A stretch of 34,920 bases of DNA from an uncultured Anaerolineae bacterium (GTDB taxonomy: Bacteria > Chloroflexota > Anaerolineae > Anaerolineales > Villigracilaceae): NCBI GenBank assembly GCA_903846015.1, contig CAIMZS010000086.1, forward strand, positions 1-34,920, written 5' to 3'. Made by a program: the position numbers and the translations under genes. The notes under the pieces were generated by a model. The model saw only the letters and a list, made by a program, of their open reading frames with translations. It was not told where the DNA came from and ran no database searches. This document shows positions 16,464 to 23,831 of this stretch, in pieces; the first letter of the stretch is position 1; the number at the start of each line of letters is the position of its first letter.

Positions 16464-17087
16464 TCATTTAATGGCGGCAAGGCAGGCGCGGGCTGATGCA
16501 GTGATCTGGTCAAATGCCCCAGCTGCAACGAGTTTGTTTGAGACCAGGTTGCCGCCGATGCCGACGGCCACCGCGCCAGCAGCGAGATATTCGTGGGCAT
16601 TTTCGGGGCTTACGCCACCGGTGGGGACTAATTTCAGGAATGGCATGGGTGTGAGCACATCTTTAATAAATTTAGGCCCGCCCAATTGTGCCGGGAATAC
16701 TTTACCCAGTTCTGCGCCAGCTTCGTAGGCTTCTAGTAATTCGGTGGGAGTAAAGCCGCCGCTGATAATCAATAGCTGGTGCCTGACGCAGGTAGCGATA
16801 ACCTGGTGGCGCAGAGCAGGTGTTACAGCAAATTGCGCGCCGGCCTCGATGGCTGCATCTGCGTCTTTGGTGTTGAGCACCGTCCCAACGCCGACACAGG
16901 CGGAATCCCCCAGAGCCTGGCGGGCTGCTGTGATGGCAGCCAGGGCGCCCGGGCTGGTGAGAGTAAATTCCATCACGGTGATGCCACCTGCCACCAATGC
17001 GCGGGCAACATCCACTGCGTGGGTGTAGTCATCCAGGCGGACGACAGCAACAATCTTTAGAGCGAGGATTTTTTGCAGAATGGTCAT
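16464..17087 (-). CDS. eda: 2-dehydro-3-deoxy-phosphogluconate (KDPG) aldolase
   Basis: A 207-residue class I aldolase that splits 2-keto-3-deoxy-6-phosphogluconate into pyruvate and glyceraldehyde 3-phosphate, the last step of the Entner-Doudoroff and uronate routes. The Schiff-base lysine is Lys129 in LGKVFPA, the general acid/base glutamate is Glu40 in VMEFTLTS, and the phosphate loops are VGVGTV, PTGGVS and VGIGGNLV. Length equals the E. coli Eda family. It follows the KDG kinase stop by 8 bases on the same strand, so the pair is one operon. The Shine-Dalgarno sequence is poor. It faces the histidine kinase gene across 48 bases with no clear terminator. Action on the galactose epimer (KDPGal) cannot be excluded. 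Confidence 0.93.
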   Translation of the reverse strand: MTILQKILALKIVAVVRLDDYTHAVDVARALVAGGITVMEFTLTSPGALAAITAARQALGDSACVGVGTVLNTKDADAAIEAGAQFAVTPALRHQVIATCVRHQLLIISGGFTPTELLEAYEAGAELGKVFPAQLGGPKFIKDVLTPMPFLKLVPTGGVSPENAHEYLAAGAVAVGIGGNLVSNKLVAAGAFDQITASARACLAAIK

Positions 17088-17095
17088 GTGATTTT

Positions 17096-18082
17096 TTACC
17101 GTGATATATCGCTTTGCTCCGATGCTAATATGGCGTTTAGTTCGGAGCGTGAGGTAAGTACGCGGTCGCCAAATTGAGATAGGGCGATTGCGGCAAGGGC
17201 AACGCCGTGGCGCAAGCTATCCCGCAAAGCCGGCGTGCTGCTTGACAAGCATGCATCGATGACCCCGGCGGCGAAGGCATCCCCACTGCCGATGCGGTCT
17301 ACAATTTGAACAGGGATGGCGGGCTGTGTCATGAATTCGTTGCCGCTAAGCAGGGCAGCGCCGTGTTCGCCAAAGGTACAGTATATGGCTTGGGCGCGGG
17401 TGAGGGTTTGTAATTCGGCCATAAGTTGGGGGGCTTCTCCCTGACAGCCAAATAATGCGGCCGCGTCAGCGGCTTTGCATAGCAGTAGATCAGCCTCGGC
17501 GATTAACGGGCGCAGTTTTTCACCTGCACTGGATGCTGTCCATAATTTGGCCCGAAAGTTTACATCGAAACTGACGATGACCCCGCCAGAATGGGCGCGC
17601 TCCATGGCTTCGATCAGCAAACTGTAGCAGGTATCGCTCAGGGCGGCAGTGATACCGGTCAGGTGCAGTACGCGCGTATCCAGTAAATAGTCCCAGTCGA
17701 TATCGGCTGAAGTCATGTGGGCTGCAGCCGAGTTGGCGCGGTCATAGATAACCTGGGTGGCACGGGGCGGCGTGGCGTATTCGATGAAGTAGGTGCCAAT
17801 CCGTTCGCCTGGAACTGTTTTGACAGCAGATATGTCGACACCATCGGCGCGCAGAGCGCGGAGAAGGCTTTGGGCCAGCGCGTGATCGGGGAGTCGGCTG
17901 ACCCAGGCCGTGCGCCAGCCCAGCCGCGCCAGGGCCACACTGACGTTGCTTTCGGCGCCGGCAAATTCCAGGTCCAGGGAACGGGTATCATCCAGCCTTC
18001 GACCGGTTGGAACACTGAGCCGCAGCATGGATTCACCCAGGCTGACGAAATCAAAACGATGAGAACGGGTGGATTGGATCAT
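17096..18082 (-). CDS. kdgK: 2-keto-3-deoxygluconate (KDG) kinase, PfkB family
   Basis: The protein phosphorylates 2-keto-3-deoxygluconate to KDPG, the substrate of the adjacent aldolase. The chosen start gives 328 residues; the open frame extends 15 codons further, but a good promoter lies in that extension and would put the transcript start about 10 bases from this ATG. Ribokinase-family features are GAESNVSVALARLG near the N-terminus, the KDG-kinase-like YDRANSAAAHM, and the C-terminal DRIGSGDAFAAG with catalytic Asp268. The substrate is inferred from both the sequence class and the neighbouring aldolase gene; fructokinase is the main alternative. No upstream uronate isomerase or dehydratase genes are in the window. 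Confidence 0.88.
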   Translation of the reverse strand: MIQSTRSHRFDFVSLGESMLRLSVPTGRRLDDTRSLDLEFAGAESNVSVALARLGWRTAWVSRLPDHALAQSLLRALRADGVDISAVKTVPGERIGTYFIEYATPPRATQVIYDRANSAAAHMTSADIDWDYLLDTRVLHLTGITAALSDTCYSLLIEAMERAHSGGVIVSFDVNFRAKLWTASSAGEKLRPLIAEADLLLCKAADAAALFGCQGEAPQLMAELQTLTRAQAIYCTFGEHGAALLSGNEFMTQPAIPVQIVDRIGSGDAFAAGVIDACLSSSTPALRDSLRHGVALAAIALSQFGDRVLTSRSELNAILASEQSDISR

Positions 18083-18097
18083 GGTCTGGTAGGTTGG

Positions 18098-18126
18098 ATT
18101 ATATACCCTGATGGTAACCATGTTCA
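18098..18126 (-). promoter_or_regulatory. Candidate sigma70 promoter for kdgK-eda
   Basis: On the minus strand TGAACA (18126-18121) is followed after 17 bases by a perfect TATAAT (18103-18098). Transcription would start near 18091, leaving a leader of about 10 bases before the ATG at 18082, so translation may be nearly leaderless. Confidence 0.55.
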
Positions 18127-18251
18127 CAACTCGTCTCCACTTCTGTCTTATTAGAAAGGCCTTGCCAATAGTCTTTGGTCCGGGCTTGCCCAGGTAGGGT
18201 AAGGTAAATCTTGGTTAAATTTGAAGAATATATATTGACATGGGGCTTCCT

Positions 18252-18300
18252 TTGATGTAAACTAACTTTGTAAGTATAATGGACAAACAAAGTTAAGTTT
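18252..18300 (+). promoter_or_regulatory. ROK repressor promoter with inverted-repeat operator
   Basis: TTGATG (18252-18257), a 17-base spacer and TATAAT (18275-18280) form a near-consensus promoter. A perfect inverted repeat, TAACTTTGT (18263-18271) and ACAAAGTTA (18287-18295), flanks the -10 box; with one skipped base the arms extend to 13-14 bases (AAACTAACTTTGT / ACAAAGTTAAGTTT). Binding there would block RNA polymerase. The arms recall XylR-type operators (AGTTAGTTTGTTT-like), fitting a ROK repressor acting on its own gene. Confidence 0.75.
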
Positions 18301-18318
18301 AAGAAGAGAGCCGATGCA

Positions 18319-19509
18319 ATGGAAAAAGCAACACGGCAATTCTCAAAAGATCGCAACAAGCGCTACATTCTGAAGACGATTTATGCTGGGGGAGAAATCA
18401 GTCGGGCAGATTTGGCTCGTCATACCGATTTAACCCGCACCACGGTTTCGAGTATTGTTTCGGAATTAATCAAAGATGGCTTGGTTAAAGAAGTTGGCAT
18501 GGGGGTATCTGATGGCGGAAAACCGCCTGTTATTCTCCAGATTGATGATCATGGCCGACATTTGATCGGTATCGACTTGGGCAGCAATCATCTTCTTGGT
18601 GGGGTGACGGATTTGCGCGGCAATATCCTTTATCGTTGTGAATTGCCGATGCAAGATCAGGATGGCGAAGCTGCCCTGGCGTTGGTGTATGATCTGGTGG
18701 AAATGCTTTTAGCCGCAACCGACCAGCCGATTCTCGGTATCGGCATCGGCACACCGGGATTGATCGATGCGCGCAACGGCATTATCCGCCAGGCTGTCAA
18801 CCTGCGTTGGCGTGACTTGCCGTTAAGAGATCTCCTCATGAATCGCTATAACTTGCCATGTTATTTATCAAATGATTCTCATGCCGCTGCGGTGGGCGAG
18901 TATATTTTTGGAAGCTCCAAAAGGGGCAAAAGACACCAGGTTATTGTCAAGGCCGGGCGGGGTATCAGTGCTGGAATAATGCTGGATGGGCAGCTGTACG
19001 TTGGTGAAAGTTCCATCGCTGGTGAAATTGGCCATATTACCATGATCGAAAACGGCGAGCTTTGTGCGTGTGGCAACACCGGTTGTTTGGAGACAGTGGT
19101 TAGCACGCGCGTTTTAGTGTCTACTGCGCGTGAAATTTCCTGGGATAATCCAGATTCTCCTCTCCACCAATATGTTGATAACTCGGCAGCGATTACAACA
19201 GATATTGCTTATCAGGCTTACAAAGCTGGCGATAGGGATCTCTATCAAACAATGGTTGAAATGGGGCATTACTTGGGAATCGCGATTGCTAATATTGTTG
19301 GATTGATGAATATAGAAAGCATCCTGATTGGCGGTAGTCTTTCGCAACTGGGCGAGCCCTTTCTCGAAATCATCCGGCATGAGGTTTACCAGCGACTCAA
19401 TCCCAACCTGCCCTCCCAGGTTATTATCGAAATGTGCAGTCTTGGCAAGGATATTGTTATCAAAGGGGCGGCGGCATTGCTGCTTACCAATGAGGTAGGG
19501 CTTGTCTAA
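18319..19509 (+). CDS. ROK-family transcriptional repressor (NagC/XylR/Mlc type)
   Basis: A 396-residue regulator with a winged helix-turn-helix (residues about 15-70: ISRADLARHTDLTRTTVSSI) fused to a ROK sugar-binding domain. The zinc site is complete: GEIGHI (His239) with Cys249, Cys251 and Cys256 in CACGNTGCLE. The phosphate loop of ROK kinases (GTGIGGG) is replaced by KAGRGISAG, so it should bind sugar but not phosphorylate it. AGAGAG lies 8 bases before the ATG. The long inverted repeat around its own -10 box is the probable operator. It reads divergently from kdgK-eda and overlaps a TTG-started extension of the SIS gene. The effector is unknown; xylose, N-acetylglucosamine and glucose are effectors elsewhere in the family. 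Confidence 0.92.
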   Translation: MEKATRQFSKDRNKRYILKTIYAGGEISRADLARHTDLTRTTVSSIVSELIKDGLVKEVGMGVSDGGKPPVILQIDDHGRHLIGIDLGSNHLLGGVTDLRGNILYRCELPMQDQDGEAALALVYDLVEMLLAATDQPILGIGIGTPGLIDARNGIIRQAVNLRWRDLPLRDLLMNRYNLPCYLSNDSHAAAVGEYIFGSSKRGKRHQVIVKAGRGISAGIMLDGQLYVGESSIAGEIGHITMIENGELCACGNTGCLETVVSTRVLVSTAREISWDNPDSPLHQYVDNSAAITTDIAYQAYKAGDRDLYQTMVEMGHYLGIAIANIVGLMNIESILIGGSLSQLGEPFLEIIRHEVYQRLNPNLPSQVIIEMCSLGKDIVIKGAAALLLTNEVGLV

Positions 19510-19528
19510 CCCAAAGGATGTTATTGCG

Positions 19529-20293
19529 ATGGAATATATTCAAGGATCTGCTATTCAAAACTTTTTTCAGGCCATCCAAAGCATTCAAACGAATGTTTTG
19601 GAAAGCCAGCGTGAAAACCTGTGCCTGGTAGCCCGCCATATGGCGGATACTGTTCAGGCGGGCAAGCGAATTCTTCTGTTTGGAACTGGACACTCTCATT
19701 TGATGGTTGAAGAAGCCTTTTACCGCGCAGGAGGAATTGCTGCGGCAACCCCGATATTCTCCTCGGCGCTGATGCTGCACGAAGATGCGCAGATCAGCAG
19801 TAGACTGGAGCGCACCCCTGGCGTGGCAGCCATTTTATTGGAACGATACCGCCCTCTGACAGGCGAGATGCTATTTGTTTTCTCTAATAGTGGCGTGAAT
19901 TGTTTGCCGGTGGAAGTGGCGCTCGAAGCCAAAAAACTCGATCTTTATGTGGTTTCGGTCAGCGCCCTCGAATATGCAAAAATAGCGCCGCAATCAGCTT
20001 TGGGAATGCGTCTGGATCAGGTGGCTGATCTGGCCCTTGATAATGGTGGGGTTCCCGGGGATGCGATCTACCAGCTTGAAAATTGCGAATGGCGGGTGGG
20101 TCCAAGTTCCACTATTGTAGGCGCGCTGATTTGGAACAGCCTTGTGGTTGAGTGTTTCTCCATTTTACAAGCGCGCGGGGTAAGCTGCGACAAACTGCCC
20201 GTTTTTGCCAGCTTGAATATGAAAGGCGCGGCAGAGCATAACCAGGTGCTTTTGGATGAGTGGCGCAAAGTAAACCCACATTTGCCCCGCTAA
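19529..20293 (+). CDS. SIS-domain phosphosugar-binding protein (UPF0309-like)
   Basis: The start with AAAGGA 10 bases upstream gives 255 residues; an in-frame TTG at 19502 would overlap the repressor stop and seems less likely. The protein is a single SIS domain with the sugar-phosphate loop LLFGTGHSHLM and the second-strand motif VFSNSGVNCLPVEVALEAKK. It matches the sugar-isomerase-like proteins often placed next to amino-sugar or carbohydrate ABC operons, whose reaction is not established. It lies between a ROK repressor and a ROK kinase, so the likely ligand is a phosphorylated product of that kinase. Isomerase, lyase or ligand-sensing roles all remain possible. Confidence 0.85.
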   Translation: MEYIQGSAIQNFFQAIQSIQTNVLESQRENLCLVARHMADTVQAGKRILLFGTGHSHLMVEEAFYRAGGIAAATPIFSSALMLHEDAQISSRLERTPGVAAILLERYRPLTGEMLFVFSNSGVNCLPVEVALEAKKLDLYVVSVSALEYAKIAPQSALGMRLDQVADLALDNGGVPGDAIYQLENCEWRVGPSSTIVGALIWNSLVVECFSILQARGVSCDKLPVFASLNMKGAAEHNQVLLDEWRKVNPHLPR

Positions 20294-20337
20294 TTTCGAT
20301 CAAGTGTTGTTTATTTGGAACGTGGATGGAATTTTTG

Positions 20338-21285
20338 ATGAAAACAATTGCGATTGGAATTGATCTCGGAGCAACGAAAATTGCCGCTGCACTGGTAGAT
20401 GAAACTGGCGATGTGCTTTTCAGCCGTACCCTTGCCACCATTCCTGAAGAAGGCGCTGCCCCAGTGTTGGATCGCATCGCCACCCTGGCAAATGAGTTGA
20501 GCCAGGAAGCACAGCAGCTTTCGCAGAATTTGCTTGGAATTGGGATTGGCTCGCCTGGCATGATCGATCCTGTGGCGGGAACGGTTCATAACGCGGTTAA
20601 CCTGGGATGGCAGGATGTCTGTCTGGCAGAAGAACTAAAAAGTCGTTTGAGGCAACCTCTGCCGGTGTGGGTGCAAAAAGATGGAAATGCCAGTGCCATC
20701 GGCGAGTATATCTTTGGAGCGGCACAGGGTTGTTCTGATTTTCTCTATCTCTCGATCGGAACCGGGCTAGGTGGCGGTTTGTTCGCTGGTGGTCAGCTCA
20801 TTACTGGTGCAAATTGGAATGCCACCGAACTCGGGCATATCTCGCTGGATCCGCTTGGACGTGCTTGTGTCTGTGGGCTGAAAGGCTGCGCAGAGACGGT
20901 TTTATCTGGAGATGGGTTGGTGGCGCTCTTCAAAACATTGGGTAGGAGCGGAGCCAACTCCGTTACGCCCGGTATTACCCCGGCCAGCATCATTCTGGAT
21001 GCTAGAAAAAATGATCCGCTGGCACTGGCGACACTAGCTGAAATGGGGCGCCAGCTTGGAATTGTGATTGCATTCTGTGCGGCGGTAACCAACCCGTCGC
21101 TGGTGGTCATAGGCGGTGGTTTGGGAATGGCCGTTTTTGATCTGGTCATTCCGCGCACCAGAATGGAACTTAAAACACGCGTTTTACCGGCTAGCTGGGA
21201 AAATTTGCAAATTATCCCATCGCAGCAAAAATCGAGCGCAGTTGGCGCGGCCAGCCTGGCGTGGTATTATTCTGAAAGGAGGTGA
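20338..21285 (+). CDS. ROK-family sugar kinase
   Basis: The ATG at MKTIAIGIDLGATK, with GGATGGA 7 bases upstream, gives 315 residues; the open frame extends 26 codons upstream over the SIS gene without ROK character. It is an ATP-dependent kinase of glucose-like or N-acetyl sugars. Phosphate loops DLGATK (9-14) and GTGLGGG (141-147) are intact, the catalytic base is Asp115 in QKDGNASAIGE, and the zinc site has His167 and Cys177, Cys179 and Cys184 (CVCGLKGC). The residue before the catalytic Asp is Lys rather than the usual Asn. The last codons (GAA AGG AGG TGA) form a strong Shine-Dalgarno-like run. It is the only sugar kinase in this operon. Confidence 0.9.
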   Translation: MKTIAIGIDLGATKIAAALVDETGDVLFSRTLATIPEEGAAPVLDRIATLANELSQEAQQLSQNLLGIGIGSPGMIDPVAGTVHNAVNLGWQDVCLAEELKSRLRQPLPVWVQKDGNASAIGEYIFGAAQGCSDFLYLSIGTGLGGGLFAGGQLITGANWNATELGHISLDPLGRACVCGLKGCAETVLSGDGLVALFKTLGRSGANSVTPGITPASIILDARKNDPLALATLAEMGRQLGIVIAFCAAVTNPSLVVIGGGLGMAVFDLVIPRTRMELKTRVLPASWENLQIIPSQQKSSAVGAASLAWYYSERR

Positions 21286-21286
21286 T
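21275..21286 (+). promoter_or_regulatory. 12-base anti-16S complementary run at a gene end
   Basis: AAAGGAGGTGAT spans the ROK kinase stop codon and is the full complement of the usual 16S rRNA 3' tail. No start codon lies at a normal distance: one ATG overlaps it (27-codon frame) and another is about 25 bases away (14-codon frame). The binding-protein gene has its own AAGGAG 130 bases on. Confidence 0.5.
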
Positions 21287-21306
21287 GGCCCCGGTCTTTA
21301 CCCGGG
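21286..21306 (+). repeat. Dispersed GC-rich element, copy G
   Basis: GGCCCCGGTCTTTACCCGGG, preceded by one T, matches the family form at about 15 of 21 positions and starts one base after the ROK kinase stop. Confidence 0.4.
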
Positions 21307-21323
21307 ATGAAAGAGAAACAACA

Positions 21324-21344
21324 GGTACCCAGGTTCCAGCACGA
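21324..21344 (+). repeat. Dispersed GC-rich element, copy H
   Basis: The sequence ACCCAGGTTCCAGCACGA keeps the GGTTCCAGCACGA part seen in copy A, with one inserted base in the left half. It is the second copy in the gap before the binding-protein gene. Confidence 0.5.
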
Positions 21345-21419
21345 AAGTTAAAAACCGGTGTGAAATAAATGCAAAACTGAAAGATGAACCCATTATCACC
21401 CTGTAAGAAGGAGAAGAAT

Positions 21420-22781
21420 ATGCGCAAGTCAATGATTTTTGTAAGTCTGCTCGTCGTTCTTTCCATGCTGCTAGCCAGCTGCGGTACGCCCGCCCCGGCA
21501 GCAACTGCGGCTCCGGCACAACCTGCCGCAACTGAAGTCCCCGCTGCCACAGCTGCACCCGCTGCTACGGATGTTCCTGCAGCTACTGTTGCACCTGTTG
21601 CCGAAAAAGTAACCCTTACCATTGAAAGCTGGCGTAATGATGATCTGTCGATCTGGCAGGATTCCATCATCCCTGCTTTTGAAGCCAAGAACCCCAACAT
21701 TCATGTTGTGTTTGCACCGAGCGCCCCGGCTGAATATAACGGTGTCTTGAATACCAAGCTTGAAGGTGGTACCGCTGGCGATTTGATCACTTGCCGTCCC
21801 TTTGACGCTTCACTCAGCCTGTTTCAGAAGGGCTACCTGGCCTCTCTGACTGGCCTGGCTGGGATGGAAAACTTTGGTGATGTTGCCAAGTCGGCCTGGA
21901 TTACTGATGATGGTAAGGATGCCTTCTGCGTTCCGATGGCATCTGTGATTCATGGCTTTTTCTATAACAAGGATATGTTTGATAAGTACAGCATCAAAGA
22001 ACCCACAACGCGTGAAGAGTTCTTTGCGGCTCTCAAAACTCTAAAAGACAACGGCGAAACTGCGCTGGTGATGGGCACTGCTGACCAGTGGGAATCTGCT
22101 ACGATGGGTTTCCAGAACATCGGACCGAATTACTGGAAGGGCGAGGATGGTCGCAAGGCTCTCATCGCTGGTACTGGTAAGTACACCGATCCCGCTTACA
22201 TCCAGACCTGGACCGACCTCAAAGATTGGACCCCATACCTGCCAGAAGGTTACCAGGCTGTAAAATATCCGGATTCGCAGAGCCTGTTCACCCTCGGCAA
22301 GGGCGCAATCTACCCGACCGGGTCTTGGGAAATCAGCCAGTTCGAAAAAGATGCATCTTTCAAGCTGGGTATTTTCCCGTCCTATGTTGAAAAAGCCGGT
22401 GATACCTGCTATATCAGCGACCACACCGATATAGCGATGGGTATGAATGCTGCATCAAAGCACCCCGCTGAAGCTAAGGTCTTTTTGACCTGGATGACAT
22501 CCCAGGAATTTGCTGAACTCTATAGCAATGCTCTGCCCGGTTTCTTCACGCTCTCCAACTACAAGATCACCCTTAAGGATCCGTTGGCAAATGAGTTCCT
22601 GAGCTGGCGCCAGACTTGCAAATCCACCATTCGCAACTCGTATCAGATCCTTTCTCGCGGTACACCCAATCTCGAGAATGAACTGTGGCGCGTTAGCGCG
22701 GCTGTGATGAACGGCATCTTGACACCCGAACAGGCTGCCAAGGAAATCCAGGACGGCCTGGATAAATGGTACAAGCCTTAA
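21420..22781 (+). CDS. ABC sugar-binding lipoprotein (solute-binding family 1)
   Basis: From the ATG with AAGGAG 6 bases upstream the protein has 453 residues. A signal peptide ends in a lipobox (MLLAS-C), so Cys21 should be lipidated and the protein tethered to the membrane. Residues about 22-64 are an Ala/Pro/Thr linker with imperfect AATxVPA repeats, typical of Chloroflexota lipoproteins. The rest has family-1 solute-binding features: LTIESWRNDD, a lid segment FYNKDMFDKYSI, AIYPTGSWEISQFE and an ISDHTDIAMGMNAAS hinge stretch. Two permease genes follow, so it delivers a mono- or oligosaccharide to a CUT1-type importer. A 15-bp hairpin right after the stop probably adjusts expression relative to the permeases. 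Confidence 0.92.
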   Translation: MRKSMIFVSLLVVLSMLLASCGTPAPAATAAPAQPAATEVPAATAAPAATDVPAATVAPVAEKVTLTIESWRNDDLSIWQDSIIPAFEAKNPNIHVVFAPSAPAEYNGVLNTKLEGGTAGDLITCRPFDASLSLFQKGYLASLTGLAGMENFGDVAKSAWITDDGKDAFCVPMASVIHGFFYNKDMFDKYSIKEPTTREEFFAALKTLKDNGETALVMGTADQWESATMGFQNIGPNYWKGEDGRKALIAGTGKYTDPAYIQTWTDLKDWTPYLPEGYQAVKYPDSQSLFTLGKGAIYPTGSWEISQFEKDASFKLGIFPSYVEKAGDTCYISDHTDIAMGMNAASKHPAEAKVFLTWMTSQEFAELYSNALPGFFTLSNYKITLKDPLANEFLSWRQTCKSTIRNSYQILSRGTPNLENELWRVSAAVMNGILTPEQAAKEIQDGLDKWYKP

Positions 22782-22803
22782 ACCGTTTTGAATGAATAAA
22801 TTC

Positions 22804-22839
22804 CCTGGTGGTTTGCAGCGTAATCTGCAGACCACCAGG
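22804..22839 (+). promoter_or_regulatory. Intercistronic hairpin between binding protein and permease genes
   Basis: Bases 22804-22818 pair with 22825-22839 as a 15-bp stem with one G-U pair and a 6-base loop (CGTAAT). No U-tract follows. Such stems after binding-protein genes protect the upstream mRNA or cut read-through, giving more binding protein than permease. The loop side and the following GCGGTTCGAC resemble pieces of the ATCTGCG repeats. Confidence 0.7.
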
Positions 22840-22902
22840 CCCGCGGTTCGACGCTCTTGTTCTTGCGTAATCCTGTGGTCTGGAATGGAATTGGAGTCAG
22901 CC

Positions 22903-23823
22903 ATGTACGAGCGAAAAAAATTTCCCAGTTATATTTTAGTCTTTCTGGCCCCCGCTGTTATCATCTATACCATTTTTATGGTTTATCCTTTGCTAAATTC
23001 GCTCAGGATGAGTTTTTACACAATTTCAACTGATAATCGGGAAGTTTTCGCTGGGTTGGATAATTATATTAAATTATTTACCAACTCCAACTTTGCGCCG
23101 CGTTTTTCTGGTGCGCTTCAGAATAATTTCATCTTTTTTGCCATCCATATGGTTGTACAGAATTCAATTGCGCTGTTGCTGGCGGCGCTGATTTCAAACG
23201 AAAAAAGGCGTGGCGCAAATTTTTACCGAACGATTTATTTCATGCCGACTGTCCTCTCCGTGGTGATCATCGGTTTTATTTGGAACCTGATCCTGAATCC
23301 GCTGTGGGGCGTTAGTAAAACCATCCTGGGTTTTTTTCAACTGGGTTTTCTGTTCAAGCCCTGGCTGGGACTCGCTTCAACGGCCTTGCCAACGGTTGCG
23401 TTAATATCGGTCTGGCAGTTTATCGGCATCCCGATGATATTATTTTACGCGGCATTGATCGCCATCCCAGAAGAATTAATGGAAGCCGCCACTGTGGATG
23501 GTGCGACAAGTTGGGATGTATTCTGGAAGATTAAATTCCCGTTGATCATGCCCACCGTTGGCATTGTGTCCATTTTGACCTTCGTCGGGAATTTCAATGC
23601 TTTTGATCTGATCTATACAATGAAGGGTGCCAATGCCGGGCCTGATTTTTCCACGGATATTATGGGTACGCTCTTTTACCGGACGTTTTTTGGGCAGCAG
23701 CTTCAACTTGGTGACCCATCCATGGGTGCAACCGTTGCAGCCATGATGTTTTTGATCATTCTGACCGGCGTAATGCTGTATACTTTTGTTTGGCAGCGAC
23801 GCGTTCAGAACATAGAAATGTGA
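22903..23823 (+). CDS. ABC sugar permease, first membrane subunit (MalF/UgpA type)
   Basis: The start at MYERKKFPSYILVFL has GGAG 6 bases upstream and gives 306 residues; a longer frame upstream runs through the intercistronic hairpin and lacks permease character. The protein has six predicted membrane helices. The cytoplasmic coupling loop EAATVDGATSWDVFWKIKFP is the EAA motif that docks the ATPase. It resembles the MalF/UgpA class of CUT1 importers, which form a heterodimer with a MalG-type subunit, here encoded 8 bases downstream. Both permease genes follow the lipoprotein gene, so all three should form one transporter. The ATPase is not encoded in this window. Confidence 0.92.
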   Translation: MYERKKFPSYILVFLAPAVIIYTIFMVYPLLNSLRMSFYTISTDNREVFAGLDNYIKLFTNSNFAPRFSGALQNNFIFFAIHMVVQNSIALLLAALISNEKRRGANFYRTIYFMPTVLSVVIIGFIWNLILNPLWGVSKTILGFFQLGFLFKPWLGLASTALPTVALISVWQFIGIPMILFYAALIAIPEELMEAATVDGATSWDVFWKIKFPLIMPTVGIVSILTFVGNFNAFDLIYTMKGANAGPDFSTDIMGTLFYRTFFGQQLQLGDPSMGATVAAMMFLIILTGVMLYTFVWQRRVQNIEM

Positions 23824-23831
23824 GGCCCGCC

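Noticed and set aside
21285..21368. A 27-codon frame starting within the strong Shine-Dalgarno run
   Set aside because: The ATG overlaps the binding site, so it could not be used in the normal way, and the frame is made of repeat-element sequence.
21482..21610. Tandem repeat in the lipoprotein gene as a mobile or satellite repeat
   Set aside because: It encodes the Ala/Pro/Thr linker after the lipobox and stays in frame, so it is a normal protein linker.
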